From NCBI GenBank assembly GCA_020072585.1, contig JAIQGL010000023.1, positions 43,418 to 107,417 of the forward strand: 64,000 nt of DNA, written 5' to 3'. Numbering within the stretch: the stretch's first letter is position 1; each line of letters starts with the position of its first letter. Below, piece by piece: positions 1 through 8,767 of the stretch. The notes beneath the pieces were generated by a model that saw only the letters and a list, made by a program, of their open reading frames with translations, searched no databases and had not been told where the DNA came from. Made by a program: the position numbers and the translations under genes. This DNA is from Terriglobia bacterium (GTDB lineage: Bacteria > Acidobacteriota > Terriglobia > Terriglobales > Acidobacteriaceae).

Positions 1-92
1 TTTCTTTTTCCAAAACAGCAGCAACCCTGTTTACTAATTAGTACATCCGATCTCCTGAGTTCCCCAAACTCTGCTGCACCGGGACCCTAAAA

Positions 93-1847
93 ATGAATCG
101 CTATGTCACGTTGGCTGCTCTCTTTTTCCTCTCTCTTACATGTTTTGGCCAAAGCTTCACAACCCAGGGTTACTTCGTTGGCGCTGGAGCCAACCAGTTA
201 ATCCAAGCCGACTTCAACGGTGATCACATTCCTGACCTTGCGACCGTCAATAATTCGTCGAATACGGTCTCAATTCTTATCAACAATGGCGACGGCACTT
301 TCCGCGCGCATCTGGAGTTTGCTACTGGCGCCGGTCCCACTGGTCTGGCGGCCGTTGACATAAATAAAGATGGCAAAATGGACCTGGTTGTCTCCAACAG
401 TCAGGCCGATGCGGCCCATAGCGTGTCCATTCTGCTGGGCATTGGCGATGGAACATTTCAGGCCCACCGCGACATCAACGGCGGCCCAAGCCTTAATTCC
501 ATCACTGTGGGGGATTTCAACCATGATGGCAATCCTGATATCGCCACCTCCAGTTCCTCTCCCGTCAACGCGGTTTATGTGGATCTGGGCGATGGAAAAG
601 GCGGCGTATTGGCCCAGAAGGTGACCTCTGGCTTCGGCGTACAACCCCAGCCGGGAGAAAACAGATACCAGATAACTAAAGTGGTGTGGGCAGATTTCAA
701 TCGCGACGGCAAAGACGATCTTTATTACGTTCAGTGCTGCGGCGGATTTGACGTGGAGATTGGTGGCTTTGGCGTGCTGGTCGGCAATGGCGACGGTACC
801 TTTGCCGATCATAATCCGAGCACGGTCCCCGTACCGCTCGATATCGCCGCAGTCGATATCAATCAGGATGGTCTGTCCGACGCAATCATTCCGTATGCCG
901 GATGCCACAGTCCATGCGACGGTACTCTGGCGGAAATCAATCAAGGAAATGGGACCTTTGTCCAGAAAGCCAACGTCGAGAATGACCTGGAACCGGCTGC
1001 CGGCAATGCTTTCGACGTTGAGGGAGACGGACTGAAGGACATCGTTTTGCTCACCAAAGACGCAAATACCGGCACCCAGACGATCTTGATGATCGCGCGG
1101 CAGAATGCTGATGGAACATTTTCCACGACGACGCCCACGTCAGTGCCGATTGCGGCAGCCGATACAGGCGGCTCAGTTGTGACTGGCGATTTCAATCATG
1201 ACGGCAAAATTGACTTCGCGTTTGAAAGCGGCTCAGAAGTGTATGTGGTGCTGAATACTACTCCCAGGGCTGCGTGTAGGGTCCAGACGACCAACCGCAC
1301 AGTGACGGTTTGCCAGCCATCGGATGGCGCTGTACGTACTTCACCGGCCCACATCGTTTCGCATGCAACGTCTTCAACTCCCGTCTCCGTGACGCAGATC
1401 TATCTTGATTTCAAGCTCGTGTTCCAGGTATCCGGAGGCAATCTGGATACCACACTACCGCTTACGCCAGGAGACCATAAGCTGGAAGTCAAGTCCTGGA
1501 CCAATGGCATACCCTTCCGGAACGATTTCAAAGTGACTGCTTTCACCGGCGCGGGAGGCGGTCCTGCACCGTGCACAGCATCAACCAACTTTACCGTCAA
1601 TGTGTGCTCGCCCGCTGCAAATGCTACGGTAAATTCACCTGTCCATGTAGTGGCCGCAGCCAAGTCAACCGCGAAAATCACTGCGATGCAGATCTATGTG
1701 GATTCAAAGCTGGTCTTTAACACGCCGAACACGTCTCAGATTTCAACGGACGTGCCAATGGCCAAAGGCGCACATACCCTGGTGATAAAAGCCTGGGACA
1801 GTACAGGCAGGAGCTTCTTTGTGACGCGCAAGATCACCGTGCAATAG
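93..1847 (+). CDS. Secreted FG-GAP/VCBS repeat protein with two C-terminal Ig-like domains
   Basis: This 584-residue protein starts with a Sec signal peptide (residues 1-20, ending at CFGQ). Residues ~30-390 contain at least six FG-GAP/VCBS repeats, each with a Ca-binding-like loop such as DFNGDHIPDL, DINKDGKMDL, DFNHDGNPDI, DFNRDGKDDL, DINQDGLSDA and DFNHDGKIDF. Such repeats form an integrin-alpha-like beta-propeller. Two related domains follow (about 400-485 and 497-584), opening with VTVCQPSDGAV and VNVCSPAANATV and each carrying an IY(L/V)D(F/S)KLVF core; they look like Ig-like or Big-type folds. The protein is expected outside the cytoplasm, perhaps surface-bound, in adhesion or polymer binding; no catalytic motif is visible. 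It is monocistronic and is followed at once by a strong terminator. The family call is firm; the role is unknown. Confidence 0.85.
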   Translation: MNRYVTLAALFFLSLTCFGQSFTTQGYFVGAGANQLIQADFNGDHIPDLATVNNSSNTVSILINNGDGTFRAHLEFATGAGPTGLAAVDINKDGKMDLVVSNSQADAAHSVSILLGIGDGTFQAHRDINGGPSLNSITVGDFNHDGNPDIATSSSSPVNAVYVDLGDGKGGVLAQKVTSGFGVQPQPGENRYQITKVVWADFNRDGKDDLYYVQCCGGFDVEIGGFGVLVGNGDGTFADHNPSTVPVPLDIAAVDINQDGLSDAIIPYAGCHSPCDGTLAEINQGNGTFVQKANVENDLEPAAGNAFDVEGDGLKDIVLLTKDANTGTQTILMIARQNADGTFSTTTPTSVPIAAADTGGSVVTGDFNHDGKIDFAFESGSEVYVVLNTTPRAACRVQTTNRTVTVCQPSDGAVRTSPAHIVSHATSSTPVSVTQIYLDFKLVFQVSGGNLDTTLPLTPGDHKLEVKSWTNGIPFRNDFKVTAFTGAGGGPAPCTASTNFTVNVCSPAANATVNSPVHVVAAAKSTAKITAMQIYVDSKLVFNTPNTSQISTDVPMAKGAHTLVIKAWDSTGRSFFVTRKITVQ

Positions 1848-1861
1848 CTGGTCGCATATTT

Positions 1862-1896
1862 AAATCGCTCCGGCAAATTGCCGGAGCGATTTTTCT
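1862..1896 (+). terminator. Rho-independent terminator after the FG-GAP gene
   Basis: A near-perfect hairpin (stem ATCGCTCCGGCAA paired with TTGCCGGAGCGAT, only a few unpaired bases at the tip) is followed by a T-rich tract. It starts about 15 nt after the stop codon at 1847. It separates this gene from the next on the same strand and, having A residues on its 5' side, could act in both directions. Confidence 0.9.
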
Positions 1897-1983
1897 TTTG
1901 GGCTACAATTACGATTTTGCCCGGCGCAAAATGTTCAATCAAGAGAGCGCGCCGGAAAACAAGGACTCGAGGAAAATACTGAA

Positions 1984-2313
1984 ATGATCACCATTCTGCT
2001 TCTGCTGATCTCAAATATCTTTATGACTTTTGCCTGGTACGGACACCTGAAGTACCAGAACGTGCCGCTGTGGAAAGTCACGATGATCAGTTGGGGTATC
2101 GCGTTCTTTGAATATTGTTTTCAAGTGCCCGCCAACCGCATTGGCAACCACACATTCACTGCCGCGCAGCTCAAGACGATCCAGGAGATCATCACGCTGG
2201 TAGTGTTCTCAGGATTTTCTCTCTGGTACCTGAAGCAGGACATTAAATGGAACTACGCGGTGGGTTTTTTCTTTATCGTGGTGGCGGCGTTCTTTATCTT
2301 CAAAAAATGGTGA
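1984..2313 (+). CDS. DUF486 family small membrane protein (DMT-like)
   Basis: This 109-residue protein has about four hydrophobic segments. It opens with MITILLLLISNIFMTFAWYG and carries the family-typical stretch FEYCFQVPANRIG in the middle, closing with a hydrophobic helix and a lysine-rich tail (FKKW). Length and motifs match the DUF486 family, four-helix proteins related to the drug/metabolite transporter superfamily. No substrate is known for the family. A purine-rich GAGGAAAA lies upstream as a possible ribosome-binding site. It stands alone between the terminator at 1862-1896 and the convergent aminomethyltransferase gene. Confidence 0.8.
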   Translation: MITILLLLISNIFMTFAWYGHLKYQNVPLWKVTMISWGIAFFEYCFQVPANRIGNHTFTAAQLKTIQEIITLVVFSGFSLWYLKQDIKWNYAVGFFFIVVAAFFIFKKW

Positions 2314-2354
2314 GTGCCATCCCATTGAGTTCGTCATCCTGAAGGCCGCCACAC

Positions 2355-3590
2355 TTATACCGGCGTTTTGGTCTTCCGCTCCGGGTTGAAAAACGGCAAC
2401 TTCCCTACCGTCGCAGCAACTCTCTGCCGGACGGCCTCAATTGTAATTTCCATCTGCAGCTTTGTGCCCGGTTGCGCATGTGCAGTATCGATGCTGGCCA
2501 GCGCAATCATTTTTTTCAAAAGCGGAGACCACGTGGTGGTTGTAGCTTTGCCCACCTGCTTGCTCCCCAGATAAACCGGCACATGAACGCGCGAGGCCTG
2601 CGATGGAGCGGCAGGGGTCAGACCAAATTTTTCATAGCGCTCTTCAATTTCAACCCAGTCCATTTCCAGACCGACCAATTGCCGCGCAACGCCGCTTTTC
2701 TGCTGTTGCGCTTTGTTTTGTTGAACCAGGGCCGTTTTGCCGACGAAATTTTCTTTGTCCAGGTGGACCATCTTGCCGAAGCCAAGTTCGTACGGCGAAT
2801 ACTTTTGTTCCGGAATGAGCGCCTTCTTGCTGCTGATGTAATCCACTTCAATCAGCAGCAGCCCGGCCTCCACGCGGGCCACATCCAGCGCCAGCATTCC
2901 AGCGGCGTGGATATCGAACTGGCGGCCTTTCTCCATCAGCGCGTCCCAGACTTTCACTGCTTCCTGGCCTGTATTCATGGGAATCCAGATTTCATACCCA
3001 AGATCGCCCGTGTAGCCGGTGCGGGAAATGTCCACCGTCACCCCGGCGATCTTGCCGCTGGTCACGCGGAAATATTTTAGATTGGCGATGTCGGTTTTAG
3101 AAACGTCGGCTTCTGCAACGCTCTTGAGCAGCTTGCCTGAGGTCGGCCCCTGCAATGCCAGCGCGGCAACTTGCTCTGAGATGTCTGAGATCTGGACATC
3201 CATATTCAGCCCGTTCTGGCGGAACCAGCGTAAACTGGGATCGGCGGCGGTCCAGCGATATTTGTTTTCATCAAGCCTTGTAATCGTGCCGTCATCAATT
3301 ACGTGGCCCTGCTCGTCGCACCAGCAGCAATAAATGACCTGCCCCGGCTTTACCTTGTTGATGTCGCGGGTAATCACGCGGTTCACCAATTTGGTGGCGT
3401 CCTTACCTTCCACCATGTACTTGTAGAGTGGCGAAATATCGATCAACGCGGCGGCGTTGCGGATGGCGTTGTATTCATGCTCGTGGTGCACCTCATAGCT
3501 GCTCACCGTGTAATAGCCGGACCACTCGCGGTAATTCAGGCTCTGGCAGAGAGCGAAGGTGCGGTCATGAAATGCGGTTCCAACGGGCAA
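2355..3590 (-). CDS. GcvT-like aminomethyltransferase / folate-dependent demethylase family protein
   Basis: This 411-residue protein belongs to the glycine cleavage T / YgfZ-like folate-binding fold. Family features include DGTITRLDENKYRW and ALQGPTSGKLL in the N-terminal domain, SRTGYTGDLGYEIWIP (folate/substrate domain), GMLALDVARVEAG and a C-terminal barrel ending at RVAATVGKLPFFNPERK. No gcvH or gcvP lies nearby, so it is unlikely to be the dedicated glycine-cleavage subunit. Relatives include dimethylglycine, sarcosine and DMSP demethylases that pass a one-carbon unit to tetrahydrofolate. The start is a TTG codon at 3588-3590, preceded by a GAGGT ribosome-binding site about 7 nt upstream. 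It neighbours two flavoenzymes and a Rieske oxygenase, which suggests catabolism of a methylated or amine substrate (inference). Confidence 0.75.
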   Translation of the reverse strand: MPVGTAFHDRTFALCQSLNYREWSGYYTVSSYEVHHEHEYNAIRNAAALIDISPLYKYMVEGKDATKLVNRVITRDINKVKPGQVIYCCWCDEQGHVIDDGTITRLDENKYRWTAADPSLRWFRQNGLNMDVQISDISEQVAALALQGPTSGKLLKSVAEADVSKTDIANLKYFRVTSGKIAGVTVDISRTGYTGDLGYEIWIPMNTGQEAVKVWDALMEKGRQFDIHAAGMLALDVARVEAGLLLIEVDYISSKKALIPEQKYSPYELGFGKMVHLDKENFVGKTALVQQNKAQQQKSGVARQLVGLEMDWVEIEERYEKFGLTPAAPSQASRVHVPVYLGSKQVGKATTTTWSPLLKKMIALASIDTAHAQPGTKLQMEITIEAVRQRVAATVGKLPFFNPERKTKTPV

Positions 3591-3669
3591 GCAAATACCT
3601 CAGAGATGAAGTAGCTGTTTTCGATTATACGAGACTCTCCCTGGTCGTACGGTCGGGCTGGGCGAAGTA

Positions 3670-4113
3670 TTACTCAGGCAGGTCTCGAAAGAATTGTGCA
3701 ACGTCATAATTCCCGATGGTCCTGGCAAGCCCAAGCGGAGTAACGCCATGATTATTCTTTGCATACGGGTCCGCCCCGTGTTTTCGCAGCAGTTGAATCA
3801 CTTCGCCGCTTCCGCGTGAATTGAAGACAGCCCTGAAGAGCGGTGTGTTTCCATGAGAATCTCGCGCATCGACCAAGGCGCCCGAGTCAACAAGGAGACT
3901 GGCGAAGGCCACATTATTTTCCTGGGCCGCAAAATGTAACGGTGTCCACCCATTTTGATCCGCAAGGTTAGGATCGCAGCCTTCCAGAATGAGCTTTTTG
4001 ACCAGGCTAACGTCGCGTTCTTGCGCGGCGTAATGCAGTGGCGAACGGCCAGCCCAGTCCAGCGAGCCGGGCTTTTCTTGATGCGAAGACAGACGGCCTT
4101 TGTCTGCAGCCAT
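3670..4113 (-). CDS. Ankyrin-repeat protein
   Basis: From the start at 4113 (MAADKGRLSS) the protein has about 147 residues and contains four or so ankyrin repeats: AGRSPLHYAAQERDVSLV, GWTPLHFAAQENNVAFA, HGNTPLFRAVFNSRG and HGVTPLGLARTIGNYD. Ankyrin repeats mediate protein-protein contacts, and nothing catalytic is visible. The open frame runs on to 4185, but the shorter start is preferred because a perfect TATAAT lies 7 nt before it, as for a leaderless mRNA, and because the extra 24 residues have no ankyrin character. It lies between the aminomethyltransferase and the divergent flavoenzyme pair; whether it takes part in that cluster is unknown. Confidence 0.8.
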   Translation of the reverse strand: MAADKGRLSSHQEKPGSLDWAGRSPLHYAAQERDVSLVKKLILEGCDPNLADQNGWTPLHFAAQENNVAFASLLVDSGALVDARDSHGNTPLFRAVFNSRGSGEVIQLLRKHGADPYAKNNHGVTPLGLARTIGNYDVAQFFRDLPE

Positions 4114-4120
4114 GAACCAG

Positions 4121-4126
4121 ATTATA
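4121..4126 (-). promoter_or_regulatory. Candidate -10 box for the ankyrin gene
   Basis: On the minus strand a perfect TATAAT sits 7 nt before the ATG at 4113, so transcription would start at or within a base or two of the start codon. No convincing -35 lies at 17 bp; TTGTCT is about 21 bp upstream. Confidence 0.5.
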
Positions 4127-4234
4127 GATAAAGGCGCCGGTGCGGAGAGACAAATTTTCGCCTCTCCGCTAAAATGAGAAGTCACATCCCAGTCTCGCTT
4201 TCAGTTCATAGACAAACATGTTTTCCCAACATTT

Positions 4235-5893
4235 ATGCCCTCTCCTTCCAACGGCTCGACCAAAAAATACGACGTCATTGTGATCGGCGGAGGCCACAAT
4301 GGCCTGACCAACGCTGCCTACTTGGCCCGCGCGGGCAAAAAAGTTCTGGTACTGGAGCGCCGTCACGTGCTCGGCGGCGCAGCCGTGACAGAAGAAGTCT
4401 TCCCGGGTTTTAAATTCTCCGTCTGCTCGTATGTAGTTTCGCTCTTGAGGCCAGAAATTATTCGCGACCTTGATCTCCCCCGTCATGGTCTGGAAATTCT
4501 GCCATTGGATGGCACCTTTACTCCTATGCCCAGCGGCGACTATCTGTGGCGCGTGAACGACCATGGCAAATCCCGCCGCGAGATTGCCCGCCACTCCAAA
4601 GTTGACGCCGAGGCTTATGAAGAATTCGGCAAGGCCATGCAGGCCATGTGCCGTTTTGTGAAGCCAATCCTGAGCATGGTGCCGCCTGACCCCTCAAAGC
4701 TCAATCCGCGCGAACTGATGAAGCTGCTGTTCATTGGCAGGCGCTTTCAGGGCATGAGCAGCGAGGACAAATACAACCAGGTCCAGTTGATGACCATGAG
4801 CGCCATCGATTTTCTGGACCAGTGGTTTGAGACCGATGTGCTCAAGGCCACCATGTCGGCTTCAGGAATTATCGGGACGTTTCTTGGCGTGCGCTCTCCC
4901 GGCACCGCATACGTACTGCTCCACCACTACATGGGCGAGATTGACGGCGCATTCCGCTCCTGGGGATTCTCGCGTGGCGGCACTGGCGCTATCTCTAGTG
5001 CGATTGCCGACGCTGCGCGCGAATTTGGCGTGGAGATCCGCACGGAGGCGCCAATCGCAAAGATCATCGTCAAAAACAACCGCGCCCAGGGCGTGGTGCT
5101 GCAGAACGGCAATGAAATTTACGGCGACGTGATTTCTTCCAGCGTCGATCCACGCCTTACGTTCATCAAGTTCATTGAAGAAAACCAGCTGCCTGGCGAG
5201 TTCCTGGAAGACGTACGCCGCTACAAGTTCCGCGGCTCTTCCGGCAAGGTGAACATCGCGTTGGACGCCCTGCCCGACTTCAAGTGCCTGCCCGGACAGG
5301 GCGCTCACCTGCGTGGCGCAATTTCCATTTCGCCTAGCGTGGAATACATGGAGCGCGCTTACGACGACGCCAAGTACGGCAACTTTTCCCGCCGTCCGTA
5401 TATTGACATGGTGATTCCGTCACTCACTGACCCGTCCGTGGCGCCGCCGGGAAAGCATGTGATGTCGTGCTTTGTGCAGTACGCTCCTTACAAACTTCGC
5501 CCAGGACTGAACTGGGACGACCAGCGCGAGGTCTTCGGTAATACCGTCATCGACACCATCTCAGAGTATGCGCCGAACCTGAAAAACATCATCCTCAACA
5601 AGCAGGTGCTCACGCCACTGGACCTGGAGCGCGACTTTGGATTGAGTGAAGGCAACATCTTTCAGGGCGAACTTTCGCTGGAACAGCTTTTCTTCCTGCG
5701 CCCCGTACCGGGGTACGCGCAATTCCGCACACCGATCAAGAACCTCTACATGTGCGGATCGGCAACGCATCCCGGCGGAGGCATTATGGGCGCGCCGGGG
5801 CGGCTGGCCGCTCTCGAAATATTGAAAGACGTAAAGACCAGCCCGCAGCGCACAAAACCGGCGCGCGCCGGGACCGCTGGGAAAGCGAGATAG
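4235..5893 (+). CDS. CrtI/PYROXD2-family FAD-dependent oxidoreductase, copy 1
   Basis: This 552-residue flavoprotein has an N-terminal Rossmann FAD motif (VIVIGGGHNGLTNAAYLARA, residues ~14-33) followed by the conserved ERRHVLGGAAVTEE. The C-terminal FAD-closing motif is LYMCGSATHPGGGIMGAPG. The layout is that of phytoene-desaturase-like NAD(P)/FAD oxidoreductases related to PYROXD2, amino-oxidase-fold enzymes; most bacterial members have no assigned substrate. No carotenoid gene is nearby, so a carotenoid role is not supported. A close paralogue follows after 3 nt, which points to gene duplication and translational coupling. The ribosome-binding site before the ATG is weak. Confidence 0.8.
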   Translation: MPSPSNGSTKKYDVIVIGGGHNGLTNAAYLARAGKKVLVLERRHVLGGAAVTEEVFPGFKFSVCSYVVSLLRPEIIRDLDLPRHGLEILPLDGTFTPMPSGDYLWRVNDHGKSRREIARHSKVDAEAYEEFGKAMQAMCRFVKPILSMVPPDPSKLNPRELMKLLFIGRRFQGMSSEDKYNQVQLMTMSAIDFLDQWFETDVLKATMSASGIIGTFLGVRSPGTAYVLLHHYMGEIDGAFRSWGFSRGGTGAISSAIADAAREFGVEIRTEAPIAKIIVKNNRAQGVVLQNGNEIYGDVISSSVDPRLTFIKFIEENQLPGEFLEDVRRYKFRGSSGKVNIALDALPDFKCLPGQGAHLRGAISISPSVEYMERAYDDAKYGNFSRRPYIDMVIPSLTDPSVAPPGKHVMSCFVQYAPYKLRPGLNWDDQREVFGNTVIDTISEYAPNLKNIILNKQVLTPLDLERDFGLSEGNIFQGELSLEQLFFLRPVPGYAQFRTPIKNLYMCGSATHPGGGIMGAPGRLAALEILKDVKTSPQRTKPARAGTAGKAR

Positions 5894-5896
5894 CGG

Positions 5897-7480
5897 ATGG
5901 CCGCGACGCGCGACGTCATCATTATCGGCGGCGGCCACAACGGGCTGGTGACTGCCTTCTACATGGCCAAAGCCGGTTTCAAACCGCTGGTGCTGGAACG
6001 CCGCGCGCAGACCGGCGGCGCGGCCATTACGGAAGAATTTTCTCCGGGTTTCCGCTGCTCCACGCTGGCGCATTCCGCCGGCCCGTTGCTACCGGAGATT
6101 GTGCGTGACATGCAATTGGAGCGTCACGGGCTGAAATCCGTTACACCGGAAGTCGGGGTAACAGCACTTTCGCCAGATGGCCGAGCACTGGTCCTTTATA
6201 ACGACGTAATGCGCGCGGCGCAGGACGTGGGAAATTTTTCCGCGAAAGACGCATTGAAATACGCGGCATTTCAGCAGTCGCTGGAGAAGATTGGCAGCGT
6301 GATTGGCAACGCTCTGCAACTTGCGCCGCCCAACATTGACGATCCCAGCCGTGGCGATCTCTGGTCCATGCTCCAAACCGGACGCGCACTGCGGAAGCTG
6401 GGCAAAAAAGACATGTACCGGCTGCTGCGCTGGGGACCGATGGCAGTTGCCGATCTTGTCTCAGAATTCTTTGAGACAGAACTTCTGCGCGCAACTGTGG
6501 CAGCCCGTGGAATTTTTGGCACGGCCTTGGGGCCATGGTCGGCGGGTAGCAGCCTGGTGCTGCTCATCCGAGCAGCCGGCGACGCGCATCCCGCGGGCTC
6601 TTCTTCTTTCACAATGGGCGGCGCCGGTGCCATCACTCAGGCAATGGCAGCGGCGGCAAAAGAGGCGGGTGCGACGGTCCGCACCGGCGCCGAAGTAAAA
6701 GAAGTCCGCGTGAAAGACGGCATCGCGAACGGCGTGGTGCTTGCCGGCGGTGAAGAGATCAATGCAAAAGCGGTCATCTCCAATGCCGATCCTCGCCGCA
6801 CCCTGCTCAAGCTGATTGACCCCACACATCTCACGCCGGATTTCGTGATGAAGTTGCAGAATTACCGGATGCCGGGCACAGTGGCCAAGGTGAATCTTGC
6901 GCTTTCCGCGCTGCCACAATTCACAGCCTTGAGCGGCAGAGAAGATGCTCTGCGCGGACGGATTCACATTGGCCCGGAGATCGACTACCTGGAACGCGCC
7001 TTTGATGAATCCAAGTACGGCAATTTTTCGCCACATCCATATCTGGAGGTGACTATTCCCTCTCTGGCTGATCCTTCCATGTCGCCTGACGGCAAACATG
7101 TGATGTCCATTTATATGCAGTACGCGCCCTTCGCGTTGAAAGGTACAGACTGGGAGAGCCAGCGCAGCAGCCTTGGCGACACGGTGGTAAAGACCCTGGC
7201 TGAGTACGCGCCAAATTTGCCGGGGCTGGTGGAGGATGGACAGATCATCACGCCTAAAGACCTTGAAGATACCTACGGCCTCACTGGCGGACATATCTTC
7301 CATGGCGAGCTGGCACTGGACCAGTTCTTCACCATGCGCCCACTGCTCGATTGGGCACGCTATGCTACGCCGATACAGAACCTGTATCTGTGCGGCTCTG
7401 GGACACATCCGGGAGCGGGGTTGACCGGCGGATCAGGCGCTAATGCGGCACGGGAAATATTGAAAGTACTGCGGCGATAA
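5897..7480 (+). CDS. CrtI/PYROXD2-family FAD-dependent oxidoreductase, copy 2
   Basis: This 527-residue protein is a tandem paralogue of the preceding gene. It shares the N-terminal motif VIIIGGGHNGLVTAFYMAKA, the ERRAQTGGAAITEEFSPGF segment, the central GGAGAITQAMAAAAKEAGA (copy 1 has GGTGAISSAIADAAREFGV) and the C-terminal LYLCGSGTHPGAGLTGGSG. The start lies 3 nt after the stop of copy 1, so the two are almost certainly co-translated. They might form a heteromeric pair or act on successive steps. The residues lining the substrate pocket differ enough that they need not share a substrate. The following gene is a Rieske oxygenase. Confidence 0.8.
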   Translation: MAATRDVIIIGGGHNGLVTAFYMAKAGFKPLVLERRAQTGGAAITEEFSPGFRCSTLAHSAGPLLPEIVRDMQLERHGLKSVTPEVGVTALSPDGRALVLYNDVMRAAQDVGNFSAKDALKYAAFQQSLEKIGSVIGNALQLAPPNIDDPSRGDLWSMLQTGRALRKLGKKDMYRLLRWGPMAVADLVSEFFETELLRATVAARGIFGTALGPWSAGSSLVLLIRAAGDAHPAGSSSFTMGGAGAITQAMAAAAKEAGATVRTGAEVKEVRVKDGIANGVVLAGGEEINAKAVISNADPRRTLLKLIDPTHLTPDFVMKLQNYRMPGTVAKVNLALSALPQFTALSGREDALRGRIHIGPEIDYLERAFDESKYGNFSPHPYLEVTIPSLADPSMSPDGKHVMSIYMQYAPFALKGTDWESQRSSLGDTVVKTLAEYAPNLPGLVEDGQIITPKDLEDTYGLTGGHIFHGELALDQFFTMRPLLDWARYATPIQNLYLCGSGTHPGAGLTGGSGANAAREILKVLRR

Positions 7481-7489
7481 ACGCAACAT

Positions 7490-7521
7490 CCACCACGGAG
7501 GCACGGAGACACAGAGAAAAA
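7490..7521. repeat. Dispersed 'CACGGAGGCACGGAG' repeat, copy 1
   Basis: An imperfect direct repetition of CACGGAG (CACCACGGAGGCACGGAGAC followed by ACAGAGAAA) lies in the 125-bp spacer between a flavoenzyme and the Rieske oxygenase. Related copies lie at 16896-16925 (opposite orientation) and 63818-63880. Confidence 0.6.
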
Positions 7522-7605
7522 CTGAGCCGGGCGTTTCGTTTTCCCTCTAGAATAATACTGAGCAAGCGATGCTAACCCGGTCGCTGCCTTGCATTGAGGT
7601 TGTTG

Positions 7606-8739
7606 ATGTCCACTTCCTATTCCAACACTCGCCCTGAAGTCGCAGTGTCTGAAGCCATGACGCTTCCCCAGCATTACTACACTGATCCGGAGTGGTTCCA
7701 GCGGGAGATGGAAGCCATCCACTTTGACATGTGGCTCTGCGCAGGACGCGCCAGCCAGATTCCCAACGCAGGTGATTACTTTCTACGCCAGTTTGCCAAT
7801 GCCAGCGTGATCATCACTCGCGACGAAGAAAGCGTTGTTCGCGCTTTCCACAATGTCTGCCGCCATCGCGGCACGCTGCTGTGCAAAGACGAGCAAGGCA
7901 AGTTCGCGGGCCGCATCCAGTGCCAATATCACGCCTGGACCTACAAACTCGACGGCACTCTGGCCAACGCACCGCACATGGAAAAAGTACAGGGCTTCTG
8001 TGAAGCCGATTATCCGCTGAATGCAGTCGCCGTAAACGTGTGGGACGGCCACATCTTTATCAATCTTTCCACCCATCCAATTCCTTTTGAGCAACACCTG
8101 GCCGGGCTTGACCGCAAGTTCCAGCCATGGCGCATGGAAGAACTGCAACTGGTTGAGCGGCGCGTCTACCATCTCAAAGCCAACTGGAAGCTGATCATCC
8201 AGAATTACTCTGAATGTCTGCACTGTCCCATTGTGCATCCGCTGCTGCAAAAACAATCGCATTACATGAGCGGCGAGAATGAGCCGCCGCAGCCCACATA
8301 TCTCGGCGGCCGCATGGACCTGCGAGAAGGCATACAAAGCCTGACCATGGACGGCTCGACGAACCGATGTTCGCTTCCCGGCCTCAGCGTTGACGACCAA
8401 CGGCATGTGTATTACTACTGCCTGCTGCCCAACTTCTTTTTGAATCTTCATCCGGACTACATGCTGACCTTCACCATGTGGCCGCGCGCGGTTGACCAGA
8501 CTGACATCATTTGCGAATGGCACTTCCATCCTGATGAGATCGGCAAGCCCGGTTTCAATCCGCACGATGCCGTGGAATTCTGGGACATCACCAATCAACA
8601 GGACTGGGCATTGTCTGATATGGCGCAGGAAGGAATCGGCTCCAAAGGCTATCAACCGGGACCGTACTCGAATCGCGAGGAGCTGCTATTGGCGCTAGAC
8701 GGGTTCGTGCTGGAACGGGTTGGACACAAAAAATCTTAG
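7606..8739 (+). CDS. Rieske non-heme iron oxygenase, alpha subunit
   Basis: This 377-residue protein is an aromatic-ring-hydroxylating-type oxygenase alpha subunit. The Rieske [2Fe-2S] ligands are visible as CRH (in NVCRHRGTLLC) and CQYH (in RIQCQYHAWTYKLDG). The mononuclear-iron region follows as NYSECLHCPIVHP. These enzymes activate O2 for hydroxylation or oxidative demethylation and need a reductase, which is not encoded nearby. The overall shape also resembles glycine betaine demethylase-type (GbcA) members. ATG at 7606 is chosen because GAGG lies 6 nt upstream; an in-frame TTG at 7594 is less likely. It lies downstream of the tandem flavoenzymes and may work with the GcvT-like protein in demethylation (inference). 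Confidence 0.85.
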   Translation: MSTSYSNTRPEVAVSEAMTLPQHYYTDPEWFQREMEAIHFDMWLCAGRASQIPNAGDYFLRQFANASVIITRDEESVVRAFHNVCRHRGTLLCKDEQGKFAGRIQCQYHAWTYKLDGTLANAPHMEKVQGFCEADYPLNAVAVNVWDGHIFINLSTHPIPFEQHLAGLDRKFQPWRMEELQLVERRVYHLKANWKLIIQNYSECLHCPIVHPLLQKQSHYMSGENEPPQPTYLGGRMDLREGIQSLTMDGSTNRCSLPGLSVDDQRHVYYYCLLPNFFLNLHPDYMLTFTMWPRAVDQTDIICEWHFHPDEIGKPGFNPHDAVEFWDITNQQDWALSDMAQEGIGSKGYQPGPYSNREELLLALDGFVLERVGHKKS

Positions 8740-8767
8740 GTGCAATCATAAAATTTTTCAGATCGCC

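Noticed and set aside
44..59. CATCCGATCTCCTGAG identical to the inverted ribosome-binding site and start of the TonB receptor gene (44666-44681)
   Set aside because: The corresponding minus-strand frame stops after two codons (ATG TAC TAA); 16 nt of identity around a ribosome-binding site may be chance.
270..944. 224-codon minus-strand open frame across the FG-GAP gene
   Set aside because: It is antisense to a gene with clear repeats and signal peptide, and its product has no recognisable pattern.
6461..7408. 315-codon minus-strand open frame across flavoenzyme copy 2
   Set aside because: A shadow produced by the codon bias of the real gene; no motif or ribosome-binding site.
4235..7480. 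Carotenoid desaturases (crtI)
   Set aside because: No phytoene synthase or other carotenoid gene nearby, and the motifs fit the PYROXD2-like group better.
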